NCBI RefSeq assembly: GCF_001262505.1
Contig: NZ_KQ410733.1
Span: 173,462 to 237,461, forward strand
DNA: 64,000 bases
Reading direction: 5' to 3'
Source: Shinella sp. SUS2
GTDB lineage: Bacteria; Pseudomonadota; Alphaproteobacteria; Rhizobiales; Rhizobiaceae
Part shown: positions 25,770-33,866 of the stretch, piece by piece
Position numbering within the stretch: the stretch's first letter is position 1
Layout of the letters: each line of letters opens with the position of its first letter
Notes under the pieces: generated by a model
The model's input: only the letters and a program-made list of their open reading frames with translations
What the model was told of the DNA's origin: nothing
Database searches by the model: none
Translations under genes and position numbers: made by a program

Positions 25770-26984
25770 ATGCAGAGTGGAAATGTGACGACGCCCTTCG
25801 GGCGGCGGCCGATGTCGCTTGCGCTCGTACGCCGGCAATTGGCGACGGCTGAAATCAAGCCAGGCAAGACAGTGGACAAATGGAAGGTCTTCCGGGACGT
25901 CTCGGAGGCGAGAATACTGCTTGGCCTGCAGGACAGGAGTCTGGCTGTGCTGGACGCCCTCCTGAGTTTCTACCCGGAAAGCGAACTGCGCCAGGACGCC
26001 CAGCTTGTTGTCTTTCCGTCCAATGCCCAGCTTGCCCTGCGCGCCCATGGCATCGCCGGCGCGACCTTGAGGCGGCATCTCGCCCTGCTTGTCGACGCGG
26101 GCCTGATCGTGCGCAAGGACAGCGCAAACGGCAAACGCTATGCGCGCAAGGACGATGCGGGCGGCATCGAAACGGCGTTCGGCTTCGACATGTCGCCGCT
26201 ACTCGCGCGCGCGGAGGAGCTGGCCATGCTGGCCCAGCAGGTCGTTGCGGATCGCATGGCGTTTCGGCGGGCCAAGGAGAACCTGACGGTCTGCCGGAGG
26301 GATGTCCGCAAGCTGATTACCGCCGCGATGGAAGAGGGCGCCCAGGGAGATTGGGGGGCGATCGAAGCGACCTACATCGGCATTCTCGCAAGTCTCCCGC
26401 GGACACCCACGCGGAACGACATCCATACGGCGCTCGACGAGATGGAACTTCTGCGCAGCGAGGTCGTCAACCTTTTGGAAAGGCAGCAATTTTCGGAAGA
26501 TTCAAGCACCAATGATGCTCATTGTGGGCGGCACATACAGAATTCAAAATCCGACTCCATCTATGAATTTGAACCTCGCTCTGAAAAGGAGCTGGGAGCG
26601 GCGTGGAGGATAAACGACGAAATCCCGAGGACGCCTATCCGTAATTTCCCACTTGGCATGGTTCTGAACGCATGCCCTGAGATCGTGATGTACGGTCCCG
26701 GCGGCAAAATCGATGGATGGAGGGAGCTGATGTCGGCGGCCGTGGTGGTACGGTCGATGCTTGGCGTCAGTCCTTCTGCCTATCAGGTGGCCTGCGAGGT
26801 GATGGGTGCAGAAAATGCGGCCGTCGCGATCGCCTGCATCCTCGAACGAGCGGGGCACATCAACTCTCCCGGGGGATATCTCAGGGATTTGACGCGCCGG
26901 GCAGAGCGGGGCGAGTTCTCGCTGGGGCCGGCTTTGATGGCGCTTCTTCGAGGACAGGGCGGAACAGGCAGAAAGGTGGGATGA
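25770..26984 (+). CDS. repC: Replication initiator RepC
   Basis: 404 residues, the normal size for RepC. The start MQSGNVTTPFGRRPMSLALVRRQL and the N-terminal winged-helix region YPESELRQDAQLVVFPSNAQLALRAHGIAGATLRRHLALLVDAGLIVRKDSANGKRYARK are characteristic. The C-terminal domain ends in a basic tail. GAAGGA lies just upstream of the ATG. RepC alone initiates replication and the origin lies inside its gene. Expression should be limited by the antisense RNA encoded in the leader. Confidence 0.96.
   Translation: MQSGNVTTPFGRRPMSLALVRRQLATAEIKPGKTVDKWKVFRDVSEARILLGLQDRSLAVLDALLSFYPESELRQDAQLVVFPSNAQLALRAHGIAGATLRRHLALLVDAGLIVRKDSANGKRYARKDDAGGIETAFGFDMSPLLARAEELAMLAQQVVADRMAFRRAKENLTVCRRDVRKLITAAMEEGAQGDWGAIEATYIGILASLPRTPTRNDIHTALDEMELLRSEVVNLLERQQFSEDSSTNDAHCGRHIQNSKSDSIYEFEPRSEKELGAAWRINDEIPRTPIRNFPLGMVLNACPEIVMYGPGGKIDGWRELMSAAVVVRSMLGVSPSAYQVACEVMGAENAAVAIACILERAGHINSPGGYLRDLTRRAERGEFSLGPALMALLRGQGGTGRKVG
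26485..26590. other. Candidate origin region inside repC
   Basis: This stretch of repC is clearly richer in A and T than its surroundings (for example AATTTTCGGAAGATTC and ATCTATGAATTTGAACC). In studied repABC plasmids the origin is an AT-rich segment in the middle of repC, so this is the likely melting region. Exact limits are not readable. Confidence 0.4.
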
Positions 26985-26998
26985 TGGCGGACATCAGA

Positions 26999-27022
26999 AA
27001 ACCCTGACAGCTGTCAGGGTTT
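26999..27022. other. parS-type palindrome 2 (centromere)
   Basis: A perfect 24-bp palindrome with half-site AAACCCTGACAG, containing the same 16-bp core as the site at 25577. It begins 14 bases after repC. Apart from this site, the 26985-27267 gap shows nothing recognisable. Confidence 0.82.
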
Positions 27023-27267
27023 GGAGCCGTCTTACGTTTCCCTTTTGTCTTCCTTCGGCTCCTACTGTTCGGTTCGCTACATCTATACCCCGGTCAAGCT
27101 GAGGGTAGGGGCTTGTGAGAACTCGATCGGGAAGACAGAGAATCGAGCAAGCCGTCGATGCCATCGAGGCGCAGCCCCGTTTTGAACTTCGTAGCGTCAT
27201 CAGGGCAAGACTGCTTGGAGGCTGCGGTTTACCTGCTCGGCCTCAGGAACAGTAATTTGTAGCCGGA

Positions 27268-27585
27268 CTATTTCGAATGGCGGGATATGTCGAGTTCTGC
27301 GTCCAGGCGATTGTAGGTGGCTTGGACCATGTCGATATCGCTGAGGTGGCTGGCGACGGCCAGTTCGATCACCACGTTGGCAACGGCTGCGTCCACCCTG
27401 AGCTGGCGCCGTGAACGATGTGCCTGGAGAAGCGCATCCAATGCCTCAATATTGCCGCCAAGGGCGAAGTGAAGATCCAGCGCGCTCTTGAGAAATGGAA
27501 TGCATCGGTCCGAGGACGCTTGAGAGGAGAGATCGTCTTCTCCCTGCGATGCCAGCGTGACCGCCTTGTTCTGCAGTTCGCTCAT
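27268..27585 (-). CDS. Small hypothetical protein next to repABC
   Basis: 105 residues from the ATG at 27585 (AGGA nine bases upstream). It begins MSELQNKAVTLASQ and is predicted alpha-helical, with no signal peptide, membrane segment or known motif. A longer in-frame opening to 27720 has no RBS. I do not recognise the family. Its position beside the replication genes may be chance. Confidence 0.5.
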   Translation of the reverse strand: MSELQNKAVTLASQGEDDLSSQASSDRCIPFLKSALDLHFALGGNIEALDALLQAHRSRRQLRVDAAVANVVIELAVASHLSDIDMVQATYNRLDAELDISRHSK

Positions 27586-28076
27586 ATTGGTATCCTGTTG
27601 CCGATGCGTTTGGTGCCGGGTTTCGGAGAATCTACCCTTATAAACCTCGCCCGAGCCTTGCGTGCAACCCAGACGATATCCGGCGAGGGCAAATTGCTTG
27701 CTCTTGCAGTCCGCAGCCAATGGCGAATGGCACCTTCACAATGAGTGATGTCAACAATGCATCGGCCGTGAAGGTTCTGCATATCGATGCGCCAAAAGCG
27801 AAAGCGGCACTCATTATTCGTGTTGTCGGCGGGAAGAAACAGTAAGCAGGGTAGGCGACAATGGCTCACCCTTTTTCGGAATGCTCAGGCAGACATGAGT
27901 TGATTGTCAGCGGCGGCGGGCTGTTATTGGGTGGCTCGTGTGTGCGAGCCATAGTGGGGGGAGGGACAGAATGAGAGCCGCTTTTGCGGCACCCCGGAGA
28001 GGCCGTGTCTTCGTCGTCCTCGGAGCTTTCCCGTTACTTCTCGATCGCCGGGTTGGAACTTGCGAAAGTATGAATG
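27586..28076. other. Region without a convincing gene
   Basis: The only open frame of note is a 34-codon rightward one (27741-27845, MSDVNNASAVKVLHIDAPKA...) without an RBS; it is probably not a gene, or is a remnant. A small hairpin, GGCTCG-N6-CGAGCC, lies at 27933-27950. Nothing else is seen. Confidence 0.4.
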
Positions 28077-28544
28077 TCAGCCCCGGCACGCTTCGGTGAA
28101 TTTGCGAATGTGTGCGCTATCCTGTTCGGTGGCCGTAAATACCCGCATCTCTTGCCCATCCACGGCAAGCGTGAAGCCACCCTGCAGCAGGTCGGCCAGT
28201 TCCGGCTCCATGGATGTCTGGCCATCGATCGTGTAGCGGCCGTTGTACACTTGCGCGGCTGCATCAAAGGCGAGCCTGCTGGCGCTACGGGAAAGCGTGA
28301 GCTCCGCGTTTTTCTTCCCCTCTGCAAGAGCGGCTTCGGGATAGAAGGCAATGATGGTGTCGCTGTAGCCTTGCGTACAGGTGGCGGCAAAGATCACGTT
28401 GCCGGAAGAGGGATCGTAGTAAGCGAGGGTCAGTGTCGGTGCCTGGTCATCATGCAGAAACCAGCCCTTTGGCGTGCTCGATTGAGCGTGAGCGGACATA
28501 GACAAGAAAATGCAGAAGACAGCTGTGGCAAGTCGCAAACCCAT
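28077..28544 (-). CDS. Secreted hypothetical protein
   Basis: 155 residues from the ATG at 28544, with GGGAGGG four bases upstream. The N terminus MGLRLATAVFCIFLSMSAHAQ is a clear signal peptide cut after AHA. The mature part has about 135 residues, one cysteine pair region (ATCTQGYSD and the C-terminal EACRG) and no recognised catalytic motif. It may be a small periplasmic protein. No operon partner: the integrase is upstream on the same strand after 122 bases. Confidence 0.6.
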   Translation of the reverse strand: MGLRLATAVFCIFLSMSAHAQSSTPKGWFLHDDQAPTLTLAYYDPSSGNVIFAATCTQGYSDTIIAFYPEAALAEGKKNAELTLSRSASRLAFDAAAQVYNGRYTIDGQTSMEPELADLLQGGFTLAVDGQEMRVFTATEQDSAHIRKFTEACRG

Positions 28545-28666
28545 GGAACCCTCCCAATCCTGTGCAGCGATAGCAAAACATACCACACAAAATGAGCCGC
28601 AGATCGGAGCCAGCGCGCAACAATCAGGGGATAGCACTGGGAGTGGGTGAAAGCGCTTGCGGTGTT

Positions 28667-29779
28667 CTAGAGCCCTGCCGCCTTTGTAAGATTGACCCGG
28701 AAGCGGTCGCGGCGACGTTGGTAGCGGCGGGTCATTTCGGCCGAGGCGTGGCCGAGCTGCTTCTGGACATGGCGCTCGTCCACCTCGGCCGAGGTGGCAA
28801 GACCGGCGCGCAGCGAATGGCCGGCGAATTTTTGTGCCCGCTCTGCTTCCGACAGATCGCCACGTACCCCGGCGGAAAGCGCTGCCTTCTTGACGAGGCG
28901 AGCCACCTCCTGGTCGTTCAGCCGGTCCGGTCCGACATCCTTGCCCTGGCCGGTGACGCGGCGAAACAGGGCCCCGCGGGCGATCTTCGCAAACCGGATC
29001 CAGGTTTCGAGTGCGGTCACGGGGCAGGTGGCATCGGACGAACCGCGGCCGATCTCCACTTCGCGCCAGCCGGTCTTGCCGCGCAGCGTCACCAGGGCGC
29101 CCTTGTCGAAGATTTCGACCCAGCCACGCCCGTCCTCGCTCTGGTCGCGCCCTAGGTCCAGCCCCGTGATCTCCGAGCGGCGCAGGCCCCCGGCAAAGCC
29201 GACGAGCAGCATGGCCCGATCGCGCAGGCCGCGCAGCGTGCCGCGATCGATCGTTTCCAGCATGGCGATGAGATCTTCGGGAAGCAGGGCCTCCTTCTGG
29301 CGCGGCGGGGCGGCATGCCGGTTGCGGATACCGGCCATGACGGTGGCGATGGCGGGATCCCTGCGGTCGAGCTTCATGCCGCGCTGTGCGCTGTTCCATC
29401 CGATCGCCGCAAGGCGACGCTCGATCGTCGAAACGGTGTTCGGTTTGCCGCCACGTTCGGCCGTACCGGACGCGCAGGCGGTGATGTAGAGGCCGACGAC
29501 CTGCGGATCGGGGGGAAGGGCGTCGAGGTTCTGACGCCTGCACCACGCCGAGAAATGCTTCCAGTCCGAGGCGTAGGCTCTCCGCGTATTGGCGGAACTT
29601 GCTGCTTCAACATACCCGCGGGCGCGATCCGTGAGATCCTGCAGATGAGTCGGCAAAGGCGGCGGCGCATCTGCCGCAACGAGGGCAGTGGAATTGCCGT
29701 CAGCCACTGGCGTTTCCTGCGGCTGTGCAGGATGCTCCTGGTGGTGGTTTTCGCTGGTTTCGTCGATGATTCGTGCCAT
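28667..29779 (-). CDS. Tyrosine recombinase/integrase
   Basis: 370 residues. The SAM-like core-binding domain (about 50-155, TRRAYASDWKHFSAWCRRQ) precedes the catalytic domain with R200 (GGLRRSEI), H321 and R324 (GHSLRAGL), H344 (LGHAS) and nucleophile Y353 (RRYQRR). All catalytic residues are present, so it should be active. It lies 1.7 kb from repC and is not next to a phage or transposon gene, which suits a plasmid multimer-resolution or inversion recombinase better than an element integrase. No attachment site is proved; inverted repeats just upstream are listed separately. Confidence 0.9.
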   Translation of the reverse strand: MARIIDETSENHHQEHPAQPQETPVADGNSTALVAADAPPPLPTHLQDLTDRARGYVEAASSANTRRAYASDWKHFSAWCRRQNLDALPPDPQVVGLYITACASGTAERGGKPNTVSTIERRLAAIGWNSAQRGMKLDRRDPAIATVMAGIRNRHAAPPRQKEALLPEDLIAMLETIDRGTLRGLRDRAMLLVGFAGGLRRSEITGLDLGRDQSEDGRGWVEIFDKGALVTLRGKTGWREVEIGRGSSDATCPVTALETWIRFAKIARGALFRRVTGQGKDVGPDRLNDQEVARLVKKAALSAGVRGDLSEAERAQKFAGHSLRAGLATSAEVDERHVQKQLGHASAEMTRRYQRRRDRFRVNLTKAAGL

Positions 29780-29805
29780 CTCTCCTATAAAGACCAGAAT
29801 GACCG

Positions 29806-29843
29806 ATAAGGCAATCTTATCTCTCTTTATGCAGGAAAGAGAG
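29806..29843. repeat. Two adjacent inverted repeats upstream of the recombinase
   Basis: ATAAG-GCAAT-CTTAT (29806-29820) abuts CTCTCTTT-N7-AAAGAGAG (29821-29843). Both are perfect. They could be the recombinase promoter's operator or a recombination site. The rest of 29780-29929 shows no gene. Confidence 0.35.
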
Positions 29844-29929
29844 ACTGTGCGGTTTTTCTCGTTTAGGACAGGAAAACTGCGCGCCTATCCCACTCCATCC
29901 GGTCGGCGGGGCAGGTATAAGGTTGCGTC

Positions 29930-31123
29930 CTATGTGGTGCTCACCTCGAGCGAGCCGGCCACCGCCTTTCGATAGATCGCCGCATAGTCGTCGGCCCCCA
30001 GCGGGCGCGCATTGGTGTCCGAGGAGGAGGTGTCGGCGAGTGCCTGGGCTCCGACCCAGTCTGCATCCGTGCCGTCGAGGCCGAAATGCACCAGGGCGGG
30101 CGGGATGCCTATGCGGGTCCTGAGGGCCAGCAGCCATGCCATGAGACCGTCGAAGCCGGCGCCGGGCAGGTCGAGATAGCGTGCGAGCCGGGCCGCGTGC
30201 TCCTCGATCGCCGGCCGGTTGGCGACGAGGACATAAGGCAGGAGGACGGCGTTGAGCAGGCCGTGGTGCAGGTGATGACGCGCGCCGATCGGGTGGGCCA
30301 GGGCATGGACCCCGCCGAGGCCCTTCTGGAAGGCGACGGCGGCGCTGGCAGAGGCGACCAGCATGCCTTCGCGCGCTTCCAGATCGTTGCCGTCGTTGAC
30401 CGCGCGTTCCAGATAGGCATGCACCAGCCGGACGCCTTCCATGGCGACGCCGGCCGACATCGGGTGGTGCAGCGGCGAGAACAGGGATTCGAGGTGGTGC
30501 GTGAGAGCGTCCATCCCGGTCGCGGCGGTGAGCGCCGGCGGCAGGCCCGTTGTCAGGAGGGGATCAAGGAAGACGCAGGCCGCCAGAAGGTCACGGTGGC
30601 CGATGATTTTCTTGATGCCCAGCGCCGTATCGGTCAGCACGGCTTCACGCCCGAGTTCCGAGCCGGTTCCCGCCGTCGTCGGCACGACGAACAGGGACGG
30701 GAGCGCCAGGGCCGGGAAATCCGCCAGCGTGGCATAGCGGGCGAGCAGCTCGCTCCACTCGAAGCGCCGGAGGCCCTGCGGATCGCGGCTGGTCAGGGCG
30801 ATGCCCTTGGCCACGTCGATGGCGCTTCCGCCGCCGACGGCGATGACGAGATCGTGCCCACCCGCCACGAAGGCGCGGCCGCCCGCCTGGGCTTCTTCGA
30901 AGGTCGGATTGCCGGAAAGCGCATGAAACACGTCATAGCGGATGCCGGCCTCGTCCAGGCATGCCCGGACTTTCTGCATTGGTGGCAGCGTCAGCAATCC
31001 GGGGTCGGTGACCAGGAGTGGATAGGCTGTGCCGGCGAGCCGGCAGCGATGCGCAAGTCGCTCGACCGCGCCCTTGCCGCAGAAGATTTCGGTCGGATAG
31101 GTCCAGTAGTGGATGTCGGTCAT
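29930..31123 (-). CDS. Iron-containing alcohol dehydrogenase
   Basis: 397 residues from the ATG at 31123 (an in-frame ATG five codons earlier is possible). The NAD-binding VIAVGGGSAIDVAKGIAL, the PTTAGTGSEL signature, and metal ligands in LTAATGMDALTHHLES and GVHALAHPIGARHHLHHG are all present. The family reduces or oxidises small alcohols, aldehydes or ketones with NAD(P). It lies 47 bases downstream of the APC permease gene on the same strand, so both are probably cotranscribed and under the LysR regulator. Substrate unknown. Confidence 0.88.
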   Translation of the reverse strand: MTDIHYWTYPTEIFCGKGAVERLAHRCRLAGTAYPLLVTDPGLLTLPPMQKVRACLDEAGIRYDVFHALSGNPTFEEAQAGGRAFVAGGHDLVIAVGGGSAIDVAKGIALTSRDPQGLRRFEWSELLARYATLADFPALALPSLFVVPTTAGTGSELGREAVLTDTALGIKKIIGHRDLLAACVFLDPLLTTGLPPALTAATGMDALTHHLESLFSPLHHPMSAGVAMEGVRLVHAYLERAVNDGNDLEAREGMLVASASAAVAFQKGLGGVHALAHPIGARHHLHHGLLNAVLLPYVLVANRPAIEEHAARLARYLDLPGAGFDGLMAWLLALRTRIGIPPALVHFGLDGTDADWVGAQALADTSSSDTNARPLGADDYAAIYRKAVAGSLEVSTT

Positions 31124-31170
31124 TGGATGTCCAGGCATTGAAAGGGAATGAGGGGCCGGTGGCGCGGGCC

Positions 31171-32667
31171 TCAGGGAAGGAGCGTCGTTGCGAAGCTCGC
31201 GGCGGTGGGGATGCGCCGGTGCGGCTTGGCGACGGCAAGGTAGAGAAGGCCGAAAGCCGAGAGGGCGGAGAAGACCAGGATGACGGCCCAGACCTGGAAC
31301 CACGGTGCGCCGGGCGGTGCGAGAAGCACCCGCGGCCAGGCCACGTTGATCGCCTCGAAGACGAGCCAGAGGGTAGCGACGATGTTGACCGGAAGGCTCC
31401 AGCGGCCGAGCTGGAAGGCTCCCTTTGCCGGATTCCACCGGCCGTTGAGACGGGCGACCAGCGCGCTCGCCGTGACGATGAGGAACACGAAGAAGAAGCC
31501 GCCGCTGCCGAAGGCGATCAGCGTGCCGACGGCGGTGGCGTTGAGGCCCAGCACCAGGCCGAAGGTGGCGATGACGGTGCTGCACAGCATGGCGGCCATG
31601 GGCACCTTGCGGCGATCGACGCGCCGCAGCAGGGCGGAGCCGGGCAGGATGCCATCCCGCGCCATGCCGAAGATCGCACGGCCGATATAGGTCTGCACGG
31701 AGACGACGCAAGCGACGAAGGCGACCAGGACGACGGCGACGAACGGGCGTTCCGACCAGGCGCCGAGCGCATCGACGACGGCCGGCGTGACGGGGTCGAT
31801 GATCTGCCCGCTGACCACGGCAGCCGGATCCTTGTAGGAAAGGGTGACGGCGAAAGCGGTCAGCATCACCGTGCCGCCGACCACCAGCATCGAGCGGAGA
31901 ATGGCTCGCGGTACGGAGATCCGCGCGTCGGTCGTCTCTTCCGAGATCTGCGAGCAGGCGTCGAAGCCGAGGAACGCCCATCCACCGACCGCAAGCGCAG
32001 TGAGGAAACCGCTCAGATAGGAGCCGTCCGAGGCCGCTTCCGCACCCATGCTCGTGAACAGCAGGTCGAAGGAGTGGTTGCGGAAGAACAGAAGGAGCAC
32101 GACGCCGATGCCGATCGAGGCGATGGCTTCCGCGATGATGCCGGCATTGACGAAGTATTTGAGCGGGTTGATGCCGAGAAGATTGACGGCGAGCCCGAGC
32201 GCCAGCAGCGCCGCGCCGCAGGCCACCTGGCCGTCGGCCGAGGGCGGGGATCCGGTGACGAAGAGGCCGAGCCAGAAGCCGCCGAGATAGGAGACGGTGG
32301 TCAGCGAGGCCAGAGCGGAAGCGAGGTAGAGGAAGCCGGTGAACCAGGCGAGGCGGTCACCGACGAGATGGCGGACCCATTGATAGCATCCCCCGGCAAG
32401 GGGGTATTGCGAGGAGAGCTCGGCATAGACCAGGGCGACGGTGAACTGAAGGGCGAGGCAGAGCGGGACGATCCAGACCCAGGACGGGCCGATGCTGATC
32501 GCCCCGAGCGACATCACCGAATAGATGCCGACGACCGGCGAGATCGTGGCGAAGCCCACGGAAAACGACGACCAGAGGCTGAGGCCGCGGTCTAGTTCCT
32601 GTCGATAGCCGTGGTTGGCAAGGAACCGCTCGTCGTTGCTTGACGCTGCTGACTTGGTATCCGGCAT
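31171..32667 (-). CDS. APC-superfamily amino acid/amine permease
   Basis: 498 residues from the ATG at 32667 (GGGAGGTCATC immediately upstream); a longer frame has no RBS. About 12 membrane segments and typical APC elements: RGLSLWSSFSVGFATISPVVGIYSVM, AELSSQYPLAGGCYQWVRHLVG, GWAFLGFDACSQISEETTDARISVPRAIL. The glycine-rich PLAGGCYQW and the EET motif resemble GABA/choline/amine permeases. It sits divergent from a LysR gene with a dyad in the gap, and upstream of an alcohol dehydrogenase, which suggests uptake and oxidation of an amino compound. Confidence 0.87.
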   Translation of the reverse strand: MPDTKSAASSNDERFLANHGYRQELDRGLSLWSSFSVGFATISPVVGIYSVMSLGAISIGPSWVWIVPLCLALQFTVALVYAELSSQYPLAGGCYQWVRHLVGDRLAWFTGFLYLASALASLTTVSYLGGFWLGLFVTGSPPSADGQVACGAALLALGLAVNLLGINPLKYFVNAGIIAEAIASIGIGVVLLLFFRNHSFDLLFTSMGAEAASDGSYLSGFLTALAVGGWAFLGFDACSQISEETTDARISVPRAILRSMLVVGGTVMLTAFAVTLSYKDPAAVVSGQIIDPVTPAVVDALGAWSERPFVAVVLVAFVACVVSVQTYIGRAIFGMARDGILPGSALLRRVDRRKVPMAAMLCSTVIATFGLVLGLNATAVGTLIAFGSGGFFFVFLIVTASALVARLNGRWNPAKGAFQLGRWSLPVNIVATLWLVFEAINVAWPRVLLAPPGAPWFQVWAVILVFSALSAFGLLYLAVAKPHRRIPTAASFATTLLP

Positions 32668-32852
32668 GATGACCTCCCGTCGTCCGCCTTGCGACCGGGC
32701 GCAGGGCGCCATTGGCCGCGAGGGGTTTCCTGCGCGGGCCTGCGGTCGGGGTTGCTTTGAAAGAATCCCGGCCCGGTCCCTGTTTTCTTTGAGATCGTGG
32801 CCGCCTCCAAGCATACGGTAGACAAAGGTAACGTCAGGTGGAATTCCAATTT

Positions 32853-32871
32853 GATTGCGTTGGCATCAATC
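32853..32871. promoter_or_regulatory. Putative LysR-type operator
   Basis: GATTG-N9-CAATC in the 269-base divergent gap between the permease and the LysR gene. Length and symmetry suit a LysR recognition dyad. No other structure stands out in the gap. Confidence 0.4.
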
Positions 32872-32936
32872 GAAACTGATGTAATGGTTGCCATGCAAGA
32901 GGTGGCCGTGCGATGCGGCCGCTCGCCGGAGGGGCG

Positions 32937-33851
32937 ATGCTGAAGAATGTCACGGATGTCGATTTGCGCCTGTTGCGGTTGTTTGCCCGCGTGGTCCGCT
33001 GCGGCGGCTTTACAGCCGCGCAGGCCGAACTCAACATGAGCCAGTCGAACATCAGCATGCATATCGGCAATCTCGAACGGCGGCTCGGCTACCGGCTCTG
33101 CGAGCGCGGCAAGGGCGGGTTTCGTCTTACCTCGAAGGGCCGCCACATCCTCGAGGCCTCACAGAGCCTGTTCGAGGCGATCGGCGTGTTCGTCGCGCAG
33201 GCCGGGAGCCTCTCCGGACGGCTTGTCGGCGATTTGAGCCTCGGCCTTGCCGATACGATCGTTACCCTGCCGGGGACCCGGTTCGGCGAGGCCATGGGGG
33301 CGTTCTTTCGCCGCGACCAGGATGTTCAGCTGAACCTCTTCGTCAATGCGCCGACCGATCTGGAGCTTGCGGTCATCGACGGGCAGGTGGAGCTGGCGAT
33401 CTCCTACTTCAGCCGCTCCCGGCCGTCGCTCGACTATTTTCCACTCTACATGGAGGAGATCGCGCTTTATTGCGGTGCCCGGCATGCGCTCTTCGCCGTG
33501 GTATCGCCGGACGAGGCGGATATTGCGGCGGCCAACTGGGTCATGCACGGTTTTCTTCCGGAAAGCTCGATCCTGCCCCTGCGACCACTGCGCAGCCGCG
33601 CGACGGCGCACCACATGGAAGCGGTCGCCCAGATGATCCTGGCGGGGACGCATGTCGGATACCTTCCGCGGCACTATGCCGAGATCTGGGTCGGCCGCGG
33701 CGAGATGACGGCGCTCCTGCCGGAGCGCCTGACATACGAAGTCGAGCACAGCATGATCACCTATGCCGGGCGCCCGCTGAGCGAGGCGGCGCGCGCCTTC
33801 ATCGATGACCTGCTTCGCGCCCACGACCTGCCCACGGCGGAACCCGTCTGA
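32937..33851 (+). CDS. LysR-family transcriptional regulator
   Basis: 304 residues from the ATG at 32937 (GGAGGGG upstream). The N-terminal HTH (LRLLRLFARVVRCGGFTAAQAELNMSQSNISMHIGNLERRLG) and the effector domain (GDLSLGLADTIVT onwards) are complete. Divergence from the permease/alcohol dehydrogenase pair, with a dyad between, marks these as its likely targets. It ends 15 bases before the convergent MocR gene. Confidence 0.9.
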   Translation: MLKNVTDVDLRLLRLFARVVRCGGFTAAQAELNMSQSNISMHIGNLERRLGYRLCERGKGGFRLTSKGRHILEASQSLFEAIGVFVAQAGSLSGRLVGDLSLGLADTIVTLPGTRFGEAMGAFFRRDQDVQLNLFVNAPTDLELAVIDGQVELAISYFSRSRPSLDYFPLYMEEIALYCGARHALFAVVSPDEADIAAANWVMHGFLPESSILPLRPLRSRATAHHMEAVAQMILAGTHVGYLPRHYAEIWVGRGEMTALLPERLTYEVEHSMITYAGRPLSEAARAFIDDLLRAHDLPTAEPV

Positions 33852-33866
33852 TCCGATCCCGCGCGC

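Noticed and set aside
27741..27845. 34-codon plus-strand ORF as a gene
   Set aside because: No ribosome binding site, no recognised motif and no partner; kept only as a remark in the region entry.
28077..29546. Apparent 489-residue protein joining the secreted protein to integrase sequence
   Set aside because: The upstream portion is a shadow of the integrase gene; a signal peptide and RBS define the start at 28544.
29930..31981. Apparent 683-residue fusion extending the alcohol dehydrogenase frame upstream
   Set aside because: The extra part is out of frame with the permease gene it covers; the dehydrogenase starts naturally at 31123.
31018..32595. 525-codon plus-strand frame opposite the APC permease
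   Set aside because: Its translation is extremely rich in Glu, Asp, Arg and Gly, the typical complement of a membrane protein gene; the minus strand has a clear permease.
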